Shown piece by piece: positions 44,179-52,871 of a stretch of 64,000 bases of DNA (its first letter is position 1; every line of letters starts with the position of its first letter). The stretch spans positions 558,001 to 622,000 of the forward strand of contig NZ_CP108101.1 of assembly GCF_036195325.1 (NCBI RefSeq), given 5' to 3'. The notes beneath the pieces were generated by a model, which was not told the origin of the DNA, made no database searches, and saw only the letters and a program-made list of their open reading frames with translations. Made by a program: the position numbers and the translations under genes. The DNA is from Streptomyces sp. NBC_00234. GTDB taxonomy: Bacteria; Actinomycetota; Actinomycetes; Streptomycetales; Streptomycetaceae.

Positions 44179-44769
44179 GTGCACACGGACGCAACGGAGT
44201 CGGCGGCCCCCGAGACGCGGTTCTTCGAACGGGCCGCCGAGCTGGAGTCCTGGCTCGACGCGCACCACGGAACGCGGTCGGCGCTGTGGATCAGGATCGC
44301 CAAGAAGGCGTCGGGCATCGTATCGGTCGGTCCGTCCGAGGTCATCGACGCCGCGATCTGCTACGGCTGGATCGACGGACAGCGCAAGTCCTGCGACGAG
44401 ACGTACTACCTCCAGAAGATCACGCCCCGCCGGCCCAGGAGCCTGTGGTCCCTGGTCAACGTCCGCAAGGTCGAGGCCCTGACAGCGGCTGGGCGGATGC
44501 GGGAGCCGGGCCTCGCCGAGGTGCGGGCGGCCCGGGCGGACGGGCGGTGGGCCGCGGCGTACCCCTCGCAGAGCGAGGCGACCGTGCCCGCCGATCTCGA
44601 AGCCGCGCTGGCGGGCGACGCGACGGCGGCCCGCCGCTTCGAGCAGCTCGGAAAGTCGGACCGCTACCTCGTGATCCTGCGCCTCGTGACGGCGCGGACA
44701 CCAGCCGTCAGGGCCGCCAGGCTCCAGCGGATGACGGAGCGTCTGGCGGCGGGCGAACCGATTCGCTGA
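44179..44769 (+). CDS. YdeI / OmpD-associated family protein
   Basis: 196 residues from a GTG at 44179 with GGAGG 6 nt upstream; an in-frame GTG at 44143 is possible. Family pattern: RTALWIRI-like (RSALWIRIAKKASG), then DAAICYGWIDGQRKS and ITPRRPRSLWSLVNV, with the late LTAAGRMREPGLAEV. The family is widespread and linked in some bacteria to stress or peptide resistance; the biochemical role is unknown. It stands alone between the rhamnosidase terminator and a convergent thioesterase 28 bp away. Confidence 0.85.
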   Translation: MHTDATESAAPETRFFERAAELESWLDAHHGTRSALWIRIAKKASGIVSVGPSEVIDAAICYGWIDGQRKSCDETYYLQKITPRRPRSLWSLVNVRKVEALTAAGRMREPGLAEVRAARADGRWAAAYPSQSEATVPADLEAALAGDATAARRFEQLGKSDRYLVILRLVTARTPAVRAARLQRMTERLAAGEPIR

Positions 44770-44797
44770 ACGGGCCCGCGCGCCGCCGCGCCCGGCC

Positions 44798-45238
44798 TCA
44801 GGCGCCGAGCAGCTCCGGGTTGTCGGCCAGCGAGGCGAGGTGGCCCCCGGGGTCCGCGATCAGCCTCCGGGCGGTGAGGTCGAGCATGCCGCCCACCCCC
44901 GTGATCTCGGCGGCGACGGTGCCGTCCTCCTTGATGATCTGCTGCGCGATCCGGAAGGTCTTGCCGGACCCGTAGACGAACGCGCAGGTCACCCGGACCT
45001 TGTCCCCACCGCGCAGCTCGCTGGCGTACTTCACCGTCACTTCCAAGGCCACCGGGCCCACCCCGGTGGCCAACAGCTTCTCCTGCGGCACGCCGGCCTC
45101 CCGCAGCAGCTCCCACCGGGCATGTTCGGCGTACTGGAGATAGACGGCCTGGTTCAGGTGTCCCTGGGTGTCGAGTTCGTAGCCACGCACTGTCACGTCA
45201 ACAAAAAAGGTCATGAACACGGGAACGCGGATGGCCAT
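44798..45238 (-). CDS. Hotdog-fold acyl-CoA thioesterase (4HBT type)
   Basis: 146 residues. The pattern VRGYELDTQGHLNQAVYLQY contains the D..GHLN active-site segment of 4-hydroxybenzoyl-CoA-type thioesterases, followed by EHARWELLREAGV and a beta-rich core. It should hydrolyse an acyl-CoA; the acyl group is unknown. I kept the ATG at 45238 (AGGAATGACGGA upstream); ATG 45214 would drop eight residues and lacks a ribosome site. It diverges from the alpha-amylase and shares 259 bp of upstream DNA with it. Confidence 0.87.
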   Translation of the reverse strand: MAIRVPVFMTFFVDVTVRGYELDTQGHLNQAVYLQYAEHARWELLREAGVPQEKLLATGVGPVALEVTVKYASELRGGDKVRVTCAFVYGSGKTFRIAQQIIKEDGTVAAEITGVGGMLDLTARRLIADPGGHLASLADNPELLGA

Positions 45239-45336
45239 TCCGTCATTCCTGGACGGGTCACCCAGCTCGCCGCCGTCACGGCGTCAGAACTCTTTACGAA
45301 GCTGTCATGCACGGGTAACTTCCTGATCGCAAAAGA

Positions 45337-45367
45337 TTGCAGCAACATTCTGACAGCGCTTGCTGTC
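45337..45367. promoter_or_regulatory. Operator-like repeats upstream of the alpha-amylase
   Basis: TTGCAGCAA (45337-45345, symmetric TTGC/GCAA) and the perfect inverted repeat GACAGC-GCTT-GCTGTC (45352-45367) lie 130-160 bp before the amylase ATG and about 100 bp before the divergent thioesterase. TTGC/GCAA-type repeats are known near streptomycete amylase genes and are linked to maltose (MalR) control; that link is recalled, not seen here. The remainder of 45239-45497 shows nothing certain. Confidence 0.5.
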
Positions 45368-45497
45368 GGGACGCATTGCTCGCCCGAACCCCGAGGCGCG
45401 TCAGGGTTCTCCGGCGGGACACCCGCTGCTGCTCACGGAGCAGCAGCGCTGTCGGCAGCCGCGGTCCACCCGCCCGCGGCACTCCCCTGGAGACATC

Positions 45498-48400
45498 ATG
45501 AAACGCACCCCTCACCGGCTGCTGAGACGCCCCCTCGCAGCAGCCGCGGCAGCCGCCACGCTGCTGGGGCTCCTCACCGCGCTGCCGCGGACGGGCCCCG
45601 ACTCCGCCGTGCCCGTCGCCTCCGCGGAGTCCACGGCGACCGTCTTCTACTACACGAAGACCAGGAACTGGACGGCGTACAACCTCCATTACGCACCGGA
45701 CGGCGGGTCCTGGACCACCGTGCCCGGTGTACGGATGGAGGCCGCATGCACGGACTGGGTGAAGCAGACCGTCCCGCTCGGCAGCGCGGCGGGCCTGGCC
45801 GCGACCTTCACCAACGGGTCCGGGGTCTGGGACAACAACAACGGCGCCAACTACGCGCTGGGCACCGGGAACATCACGGTGAAGGACGGGGTGATCGCCC
45901 ACAGCGACCCGTGCGCGGGCACGGACCCCGACCCGGATCCCACCCCCGGTACGGGGAACACGGCCTCCGTCTACTACTCGACGGCCACGGTCGGCTGGAC
46001 CACCACCAATCTGCACTACCAGCCCACCGGCGGCGCCTGGACCACCGTCCCCGGCGTGGGCATGGAGCCCGCCTGTACCGGCTGGGTCAAGCGCTCGGTG
46101 GACCTCGGTCCGGCCACCGGGATGCAGGCCGCCTTCAACAACGGCAACGGCGTGTGGGACAACAACAACGGCGGCAACTACACGATCCCCTCCGGCCTCA
46201 CCACGGTGAAGGACCGGCTGGTCACGGCCGGCGCGAAGGACCCGTGCGCCGCCGAGGTGCCGGACACCGAGGCCCCGACCGCCCCGTCGAAGGTGACGGC
46301 CGACGCCGACGGGGTGTCCGTCGTGCTGTCGTGGGACCCGTCCACCGACGACCGCGGGGTGACGAAGTACCAGGTGACGCGGACCGGCGGCACCAGGGGA
46401 ACCGTGGTCACCGACATCGGCTCCACCGTCCACTCGGACACCGGCCTGGAGGAGCGGACGGCCTACACCTACACCGTCAGGGCCGTCGACGCGGCGGGCA
46501 ACGTCTCGGCCGCCTCCGCCCCGGCGACCGCCACCACGGGCGAGAAGCCCACGGCGCCCGCTTCCGGCACCCCGCTGGGGACCGACCCCCGCAAGGACCC
46601 GATCTACTTCGTGCTCACCGCGCGCTTCAACGACGGGGACAGCGCCAACAACCGGGGCGGAAGCCAGCACACCAAGTCGGGCAACGCGGCCAACAACGAC
46701 CCGATGTTCCGCGGTGACTTCAAGGGCCTCGTCGAGAAGCTCGACTACATCAAGGGCCTCGGCATGTCGGCCGTCTGGATCACCCCGGTGGTGCTCAACC
46801 GGTCCGACTACGACTACCACGGCTACCACGGGTACGACTTCTACGAGGTCGACTCCCGGCTGGAGTCGGCCGGAGCCTCGTACCAGGACCTCATCAACGC
46901 GGCCCACGCCAAGGGCATGAAGATCTACCAGGACGTCGTCTACAACCACTCCTCGCGCTGGGGCGCCAAGGGCCTGTTCACGCCGGCGGTCTACGGCGTG
47001 CGGGACACCCAGTGGAGCTGGTACTACGACGAGAAGAACGAGGGCTTCGAGTACGACGGTCTCACCGTCGAGACCAAGTCCGGGAAGTCCTACTACAACG
47101 GCGACCTGTGGTCCACGGCCGAGCCGTCGGGCAACACCTGCGTCAATTGGGGCAAGCCCACCCAGTACACCTCGCCCGAGGGCTACCGCATCTACAACTG
47201 CCAGTGGCCCAACCCGACCTCGGGCATGTTCCCGAAGGCGTACTACCACAACTGCTGGATTGGGAACTGGGAGGGCGAGGACTCGCGCAGCTGCTGGCTC
47301 CACGACGATCTCGCCGACTTCAACACCGAGAGCGCGCCCGTCCAGAACTATCTGATCGGCGCCTACAACAAGTACATCGACATGGGGGTCGACGGCTTCC
47401 GCGTCGACACGGCCGTCCATATCCCGCGCACCACCTGGAACCGGCGGTTCCTGCCCGCGATCCAGGAGCGCGTCACCTCGCGGTTCGGCGCCGAGGCCGC
47501 GAAGAACTTCTTCGTTTTCGGTGAGGTGGCGGCGTTCGTCAACGACAAGTGGAACCGCGGCTCGGTCAATCACTCCGCGCAGTTCTACACGTGGAAGGAG
47601 CGCAAGGAGTACAGCGCGGACGACGAGAAGGCCGCTCTGGAGATGTACGACTACGAGCAGCAGCAGGGCACGGGAGCGCAGCCGGTCTCCGACAACGCGT
47701 TCCTGAACGGCAACGCCTATCACGTCCCGGACCACAGCAGGTTCTCCGGGATGAACGTGATCGACATGCGGATGCACATGAACTTCGGCGACGCCAACAA
47801 CGCGTACAACAACGGCAAGGACTCCGACGACAGTTACAACGACGCCACGTACAACGTCGTCTACGTCGACAGTCACGACTACGGCCCCAACAAGAGCAGC
47901 GAGCGCTACGCGGGCGGCACCGACGCCTGGGCGGAGAACATGTCCCTGATGTGGACGTTCCGCGGCATCCCCACGCTGTACTACGGCTCGGAGATCGAGT
48001 TCCAGGCCGGAAAGAAGATCGACTGCGGCCCGACCTGTCCGCTGGCGACCACCGGCCGCGCCTACTTCGGGGACCATCTCGCGGGCAGCGTGGAGGCGTC
48101 GGACTTCAGCAAGGTCGCCTCGGCCACCGGAGCCGTCGCCACCACACTGGACAAGCCGCTGGCCAAGCACGTACGGCGGCTCAACGAGATCCGGCGCGCG
48201 ATACCCGCGCTCCAGATGGGCCAGTACTCCACGGAGGGCATCACCGGCTCGATGGCGTACAAGCGCCGTTACACCGACGCGGCGAGCGGCACCGACAGCT
48301 TCGCTCTGGTGACGGTCAGCGGGGCTGCCACGTACGCGGGTATTCCGAACGGCACCTACAAGGACGCCGTCACCGGGGACACGCAGGTCGTGACGGGCGG

Positions 48401-48515
48401 GACGCTCGCGGTGCCCGCGCCCGGCAAGGGGAACCTGCGGGTGTACGTCCTCGACCTCGGCGGCAGGAACGCCGCCCCGGGGAAGATCGGGACCGCGGGC
48501 GCGTATCTGAAGTAG
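45498..48515 (+). CDS. Secreted alpha-amylase (GH13) with two CBM25 starch-binding modules and FnIII
   Basis: 1,005 residues. A Sec signal (KRTPHRLLRRPLAAAAAAAT) is followed by two similar starch-binding CBM25 modules near 50-140 and 155-250 (both with NNNG, WTTVPGV and an early YY pair), an FnIII domain near 255-350, and the GH13 barrel. Catalytic residues: nucleophile Asp637 (GVDGFRVDTAVH), acid/base Glu676 (FVFGEV) and Asp794 (VYVDSHDYG). It degrades starch or glycogen outside the cell. The ATG at 45498 follows GGAGA 4 nt upstream. It stands alone between a divergent thioesterase and a terminator, with palindromic repeats upstream. Confidence 0.94.
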   Translation: MKRTPHRLLRRPLAAAAAAATLLGLLTALPRTGPDSAVPVASAESTATVFYYTKTRNWTAYNLHYAPDGGSWTTVPGVRMEAACTDWVKQTVPLGSAAGLAATFTNGSGVWDNNNGANYALGTGNITVKDGVIAHSDPCAGTDPDPDPTPGTGNTASVYYSTATVGWTTTNLHYQPTGGAWTTVPGVGMEPACTGWVKRSVDLGPATGMQAAFNNGNGVWDNNNGGNYTIPSGLTTVKDRLVTAGAKDPCAAEVPDTEAPTAPSKVTADADGVSVVLSWDPSTDDRGVTKYQVTRTGGTRGTVVTDIGSTVHSDTGLEERTAYTYTVRAVDAAGNVSAASAPATATTGEKPTAPASGTPLGTDPRKDPIYFVLTARFNDGDSANNRGGSQHTKSGNAANNDPMFRGDFKGLVEKLDYIKGLGMSAVWITPVVLNRSDYDYHGYHGYDFYEVDSRLESAGASYQDLINAAHAKGMKIYQDVVYNHSSRWGAKGLFTPAVYGVRDTQWSWYYDEKNEGFEYDGLTVETKSGKSYYNGDLWSTAEPSGNTCVNWGKPTQYTSPEGYRIYNCQWPNPTSGMFPKAYYHNCWIGNWEGEDSRSCWLHDDLADFNTESAPVQNYLIGAYNKYIDMGVDGFRVDTAVHIPRTTWNRRFLPAIQERVTSRFGAEAAKNFFVFGEVAAFVNDKWNRGSVNHSAQFYTWKERKEYSADDEKAALEMYDYEQQQGTGAQPVSDNAFLNGNAYHVPDHSRFSGMNVIDMRMHMNFGDANNAYNNGKDSDDSYNDATYNVVYVDSHDYGPNKSSERYAGGTDAWAENMSLMWTFRGIPTLYYGSEIEFQAGKKIDCGPTCPLATTGRAYFGDHLAGSVEASDFSKVASATGAVATTLDKPLAKHVRRLNEIRRAIPALQMGQYSTEGITGSMAYKRRYTDAASGTDSFALVTVSGAATYAGIPNGTYKDAVTGDTQVVTGGTLAVPAPGKGNLRVYVLDLGGRNAAPGKIGTAGAYLK

Positions 48516-48530
48516 CCCACGGACCAGGGG

Positions 48531-48564
48531 CGTCGGTGCGTGCCCCCGCGGGCACGCACCGACG
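48531..48564. terminator. Terminator between amylase and Otr(A)-like gene
   Basis: CGTCGGTGCGTGCCC (48531-48545) pairs perfectly with 48550-48564 (15 bp, 4-nt loop) and is followed by TTT. It sits between convergent stops and can serve both. Confidence 0.9.
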
Positions 48565-48566
48565 TT

Positions 48567-50576
48567 TCAGGCCCCGGCTGCCACCCGCCGCAGGGTGCGC
48601 AGCAGGTACTCCTTGCGGTGCAGCGGATCGTGGTCCGTGCGCGGCCGTTCCGGCGCCGGGCCGACGACCGGACGGTACTGCGCGAACGCGGACTCCAGCA
48701 CGCCCTCGCCGCGGGTCAGTTCGGGCAGCAGCTGCTGGAGCCCGTGCACCTGCGCGGCCGGGATCTCCCCTTCCAGCACGCAGACCGCACCGCTCATGTC
48801 CGGTGTGCCCGGGACGGCGCGCAGCCGGGCGAGCACCGGCACCAGCGGACCGAAGGTGTCGGCGGGAAGCTCGATGCGGAAGTGGTGCATCGGCTCGTAC
48901 ACCGTGGTGCCCGCCCGCCGCAGTGCACTCATCAGCACCAGCGGAGTCAGATTGCGGAAATCCCCGGCGGTGCTCGACATCGACTTGTCGAACACCGCAT
49001 GGGAATGGCTCTGCCTGGGCCAGTAACCGGAATGTGTCATGGTGACGACGCAGTCGGTGACCTGCCAGCCGTGAATTCCCTGATGCAGCGTGGCCATGAC
49101 GGTTTCCTCCACCGCCCTCATGAAGGAGTACGGCATGGAGCCGAGCTCCACCTCGCGCCGGAATTCCACGCCTGCGCCGATCGGCGCCGGGTCCACCCGG
49201 AGGCCGACGGTGGCGAGGAAGGGATTGGGATCCTTGTCGATGATCTCGAATGCCGCACCGGAACCGACGGGCCGTTCCAGACAGATGGTCGTGGTTTCGC
49301 GGAAGGTGACGTCGACACCGAAGTCGTCCGCGAGCGTGGCCTGGATGACCTCCTTCTGGACCTCGCCGTAGAGCGATACGGACACCTCCTGCCTGAGGTC
49401 GTCCTGGCGCAGATCGATCAGCGGGTCCTGTTCGGCGAGCCTGGTCAGCGCGAGGTGCAGCGCTCCACGGTCGGCCCCGCGGCCGGGGACCACGACGGTC
49501 TCCAGGGTCGGCGGGGCGAAGTGGTGCCGCACCGGCTCCGCCGCCGCCTCGCCGATCGTGTCGCCGATCCGGATGTCGCCGAGTCCGTGGATCGTGCCGA
49601 TCCGGCCGGCGCCGACGGACGCGCTGCGGACCTCGGCACCGTCGTCGAAGACGTTGATCGCGGAGACCTTGCCCTCGCCCTCGCGGCCGTCGCCTCCGCG
49701 GAACCGGAGCACGTCACGGGTGCGCACCGTGCCCGAGACCATCCGGACGTACGCCGCCTTCTCGCCCGCCGGACCCCGGTCGATCTTGAACACGGTGCCG
49801 GACGCGGGGCCCCGCGGGTCCCCGTGTGCCGTGGGCAGCAGCTCGGTGATGCCGGCGATCAGTTCGGGAACGCCGGCACCGGTGGTCGCGGAGCCGAAGA
49901 ACACCGGGTGCGCGAGCGCCTGCCCGGTCTGTACCGCCAGTGCGTCGCGGAGCCTGCGGTACGTGACGGTCGCCGGGGCGTCCACGTACGCACCGAGCAG
50001 TTCGTCGTCGCGCCGGGTCAGCAGATCGGCCAGTGCGGCGGTGAACGCGGGGTCCGCCTCCGTGAAGGACGGGCTGCGGGCGTCCCGGGTGCCCAGCCCC
50101 TCGGCACCGGTCATGGCGACGACGTCCGGGGACAGCCGCTCGGCGATGCTGTCCAGCACGGCTTGGTACCGGGCTCCCGTGCGGTCGGTCTTGTTGACGA
50201 AGACCAGGGTCGGGATGCGCAGCCGCCGCAGTGTCCGCATGAGGACGCGGGTCTGCGCCTGGACACCTTCCACGGCGGAGATGACGAGGACGGCCCCGTC
50301 GAGCACGCCGAGGACCCGTTCCACTTCGGCGATGAAGTCCGGGTGGCCCGGTGTGTCGATCAGGTTGACCGCGACGTCGTCGACGACGAAGGAGACGACC
50401 GCGGACTTGATCGTGATGCCGCGCTGTCGTTCCAGCGCCAGCGAATCGGTCTGTGTGTTCCCGTCGTCGACGCTGCCGATTTCGTCGATGACTCCGGCGG
50501 CGTGCAGCAGCCGCTCGGTCAGGCTCGTCTTACCGGCGTCGACATGCGCCAGAATTCCCAGGTTCAACGTGTGCAC
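48567..50576 (-). CDS. Otr(A)/TetM-type ribosomal protection GTPase
   Basis: 669 residues from a GTG at 50576. The start HTLNLGILAHVDAGKTSL contains the G1 motif, then RGITIKSAV, DTPGHPDF (G3) and NKTDR (G4). The rest matches the EF-G-like domains of Otr(A) of Streptomyces rimosus, including DFRNLTPLVLM and the C-terminal RKEYLLRTLRR. Such proteins displace tetracycline from the ribosome; close relatives occur in many streptomycetes that make no tetracycline. No biosynthetic cluster is adjacent. The ribosome site (AAGGA, about 10 nt away) is weak. A 36-codon leader ORF overlaps the start, so translation may be controlled. Confidence 0.92.
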   Translation of the reverse strand: MHTLNLGILAHVDAGKTSLTERLLHAAGVIDEIGSVDDGNTQTDSLALERQRGITIKSAVVSFVVDDVAVNLIDTPGHPDFIAEVERVLGVLDGAVLVISAVEGVQAQTRVLMRTLRRLRIPTLVFVNKTDRTGARYQAVLDSIAERLSPDVVAMTGAEGLGTRDARSPSFTEADPAFTAALADLLTRRDDELLGAYVDAPATVTYRRLRDALAVQTGQALAHPVFFGSATTGAGVPELIAGITELLPTAHGDPRGPASGTVFKIDRGPAGEKAAYVRMVSGTVRTRDVLRFRGGDGREGEGKVSAINVFDDGAEVRSASVGAGRIGTIHGLGDIRIGDTIGEAAAEPVRHHFAPPTLETVVVPGRGADRGALHLALTRLAEQDPLIDLRQDDLRQEVSVSLYGEVQKEVIQATLADDFGVDVTFRETTTICLERPVGSGAAFEIIDKDPNPFLATVGLRVDPAPIGAGVEFRREVELGSMPYSFMRAVEETVMATLHQGIHGWQVTDCVVTMTHSGYWPRQSHSHAVFDKSMSSTAGDFRNLTPLVLMSALRRAGTTVYEPMHHFRIELPADTFGPLVPVLARLRAVPGTPDMSGAVCVLEGEIPAAQVHGLQQLLPELTRGEGVLESAFAQYRPVVGPAPERPRTDHDPLHRKEYLLRTLRRVAAGA

Positions 50577-50640
50577 GGAGCTTCAGGTCCTTGAGAGAGG
50601 GGTCAATTCCTGTCTGGGTGGACACAGAAGCTCGGCGCAT
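50530..50640 (-). CDS. Overlapping 36-codon leader ORF of the Otr(A)-like gene
   Basis: ATG at 50640 follows GGAG with 6 nt spacing, a better ribosome site than that of the main gene. The frame encodes RRASVSTQTGIDPSL and 20 more residues, overlaps the first 47 nt of the resistance gene in another frame, and stops at 50530 (TAA). It resembles a control leader rather than a functional protein. Whether it is translated is unknown. Confidence 0.4.
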   Translation of the reverse strand: MRRASVSTQTGIDPSLKDLKLRAHVEPGNSGACRRR

Positions 50641-50687
50641 CAAAATCTCCGTGGGGTCGGTACGAACGATGCCGGGATTACAGCAGG

Positions 50688-50705
50688 TGCCCGCCGCGGC
50701 GGGCA
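50688..50705 (-). terminator. Palindromic terminator after galM
   Basis: TGCCCGCCG and CGGCGGGCA form a perfect 18-bp palindrome 8 nt past the mutarotase stop (50713), ending the transport operon. Confidence 0.7.
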
Positions 50706-50712
50706 ACCGGAT

Positions 50713-51801
50713 TTACGGGTGCGCGCCGCGCAGATGCGGGAAACGCCATTCGGTGCGGCTGCGCATCGTTTCTCCGGGCCGCAGCACGGTGCTGGGGTGG
50801 TCCGGCCGGTTCGGCGAGTCCGGCAGGTGCTGGGTCTCCAGGCAGACCGATCCGTGCCGCTCGTGCCGACGGCCCGCTCCGTCGGTGAACGCTCCGTCCA
50901 GCTGGTTGCCGGTGTAGACCTGGATGCCCGGCTCGGTCGTCCACACCTCCATGGCCCGGACCGCACCGGGTGCGGTGAGGCGTGCGGCCCTGCGCAGGCC
51001 CCCGGTCCGCCCGGGGCCGGGGTAGCGGAGGATCCAGCAGTGGTCGAAGCCGCCCGCCAGCCGGAGTTGGTCGTCCCCGAGCCCCAGCAGATCACCGAGG
51101 GCCTGTGGTTCCGTCAGGTCGAACGGGGTGCCCCGGACCTCGGCCGCGGGGCCCTCGGGGATGCCCTCCGCGTCGACCGGGAGGTAGCTGTCGGCGTCGA
51201 CGGCGAGGGTGTGCCCGGGGATGTCGCCCTCCCCGCCCAGGTCGAAGTAGGCGTGGTTGGTGAGGTTGACGACCGTCGGCCGGTCGGTCGTCGCCGTGTA
51301 GTCGGCGGCGAGGGTCCCCGCACGGTCGAGGCTGTACGTCACGCCGACGTCCAGCGCTCCCGGGAATCCCATGTCGCCGTCCGGGCTGTGGAGGGTGAGC
51401 CTGAGCGCGACGGCCTCGTCGGTGGCGTCCGCGGTGGCCTCCCACACCTTCGTGTGGAAGCCCTCGGGGCCGCCGTGCAGGGCGTGACCCCGGTCGTTGG
51501 CGGGGATGTGGTGGGTGGCACCGTCCAGGGTGAACCTGCCGTGCGCGATGCGATTGGCGTAACGGCCCACGACCGCACCGAAGTAGGGATTGGCCGCGGT
51601 GTAGTCGTCGAGCGTGGCCAGGGACCGGACGACCGAGGCTCCGGCCCCCGTGGTGCCGGGCACCGTGAGGCGGTGGAGGACTCCGCCGTACGTGAGGATG
51701 TCGGCCCGGACCCCCGTTCCGGAATCCAGGGTCCAGAGGTCGACGTCCGTACGGCCGTGGGCGGAGCCGAACGGTGTTCGGTGCGCGCTGGGGCGGGGCA
51801 T
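50713..51801 (-). CDS. galM: Aldose 1-epimerase (galactose mutarotase)
   Basis: 362 residues from ATG 51801, which overlaps the LacI stop by one base (TGATG) and has GAGGAG upstream. Features: NPYFGAVVGRYANRIAHGRF, HALHGGPEGFH, VNLTNHAYFDLGG with the catalytic His, and CLETQHLPDSPNRP with the catalytic Glu. It interconverts alpha and beta anomers of galactose and similar sugars in the cytoplasm. As the last gene of a galactofuranose-type transport operon it could speed ring opening of imported galactose forms before the Leloir pathway. A longer open frame to 53574 exists but lies inside other genes. Confidence 0.92.
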   Translation of the reverse strand: MPRPSAHRTPFGSAHGRTDVDLWTLDSGTGVRADILTYGGVLHRLTVPGTTGAGASVVRSLATLDDYTAANPYFGAVVGRYANRIAHGRFTLDGATHHIPANDRGHALHGGPEGFHTKVWEATADATDEAVALRLTLHSPDGDMGFPGALDVGVTYSLDRAGTLAADYTATTDRPTVVNLTNHAYFDLGGEGDIPGHTLAVDADSYLPVDAEGIPEGPAAEVRGTPFDLTEPQALGDLLGLGDDQLRLAGGFDHCWILRYPGPGRTGGLRRAARLTAPGAVRAMEVWTTEPGIQVYTGNQLDGAFTDGAGRRHERHGSVCLETQHLPDSPNRPDHPSTVLRPGETMRSRTEWRFPHLRGAHP

Positions 51802-52829
51802 CAGCGCTCCTCGGCGGTGCGGCCGGGTGCGGTCGACTCGCGGACCACGAGCCGGTATCCGGGGCGGGGCCGCCGGGGTTCGGCGACCGGTTTGCCCGAG
51901 AGCCGTTCGACGAGGCTGTCGACGGCCAGCCGGGCGATGGCTTCCTTGTCCGGGGCGATGGTGGTGAGTGTCGTGGCTCCGTACCGGCTCTCCTCGATGT
52001 CGTCGAAGCCGACGACCGCGATGTCGTCCGGAATGCCCAGCCCCCGCTCGGTGAGGGTCCGCATCGCTCCGATGGCGATGAGGTCGTTGTAGGCGAATAC
52101 GGCGTCGGGCCGCTCCCCCCGGTCCAGGAGGGAGGCCATGGCCGCGGCTCCGTCCTCGCGGCCGTAGCCGTCGGTGACCACGACCAGGGACTCGTCCGGT
52201 TCGATGCCGGCGGCGGCCAGCTCCTCGCGCCAGCCGTGCAGCCGCAGATGGGCGGGCTGGCGTTCGCGGCCGGTGCGCGAGCCCAGGAAGGCGATGCGCC
52301 GGCGACCGCTGTCGAGGAGGTGCCGTACGGCTTCGCGGGACGCGGCCACGTTGTCGATGGCGATGTGGTCGTACGGCGCCTCGTACTCGCGCTCGCCCAG
52401 CAGGACCAGCGGCGCCGTCTCGGTGCGCGCCATGAGGTCCTCGGTCTCCAGATGGATGGGGCTGAGGATCAGACCGTCGATCACATGGGACCGGAAGCCC
52501 TGGCTGACCAGCAGCTCCTTCTCCCTGAGGCCGGCGGTGTGGTCGACCAGGACCGTGTAGTCGTGCCGGGCCGCCGCGTCGACGACGGCTCCGGCCAGCT
52601 CCGCGAAGTACGGGTTGCCGAACTCGGGCACGGCGAGGGCGATGATGCCGGTACGGCCCTTGCGCAGATGGCGCGCGGTGAGGTTCGGCCGGTAGCCGAG
52701 CTCGTCGATCGCCTGCTGCACCTTGGCCCGCATCTTGGGTGTGACGTGCTGATAGTTGTTCACCACGTTCGACACGGTCTTGATGGACACGCCCGCCCGT
52801 TGTGCAACGTCCTTGAGGCTGACGCCCAC
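51801..52829 (-). CDS. LacI-family regulator of the galactofuranose-type operon
   Basis: 342 residues from a GTG at 52829 with AAGGAG 4 nt upstream. Helix-turn-helix: GVSLKDVAQRAGVSIKTVSN; hinge: GYRPNLTARHLRKGRTG. The sugar-binding core has EFGNPYFAEL, HIAIDNVAASREAV, FAYNDLIAIGAM and DDIAVVGFDDIEESRYG. It lies 42 bp after the yjfF-like permease, in the same operon. It probably binds the 16-bp motif (TTTACAACGTTATATA and relative) at 57867 and 61475 and responds to a galactose form; both are inferred. Confidence 0.92.
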   Translation of the reverse strand: MGVSLKDVAQRAGVSIKTVSNVVNNYQHVTPKMRAKVQQAIDELGYRPNLTARHLRKGRTGIIALAVPEFGNPYFAELAGAVVDAAARHDYTVLVDHTAGLREKELLVSQGFRSHVIDGLILSPIHLETEDLMARTETAPLVLLGEREYEAPYDHIAIDNVAASREAVRHLLDSGRRRIAFLGSRTGRERQPAHLRLHGWREELAAAGIEPDESLVVVTDGYGREDGAAAMASLLDRGERPDAVFAYNDLIAIGAMRTLTERGLGIPDDIAVVGFDDIEESRYGATTLTTIAPDKEAIARLAVDSLVERLSGKPVAEPRRPRPGYRLVVRESTAPGRTAEER

Positions 52830-52871
52830 GGCACTCCTTGGCTTGGATTGGTTCTGTTCGGCCCGACCGGC

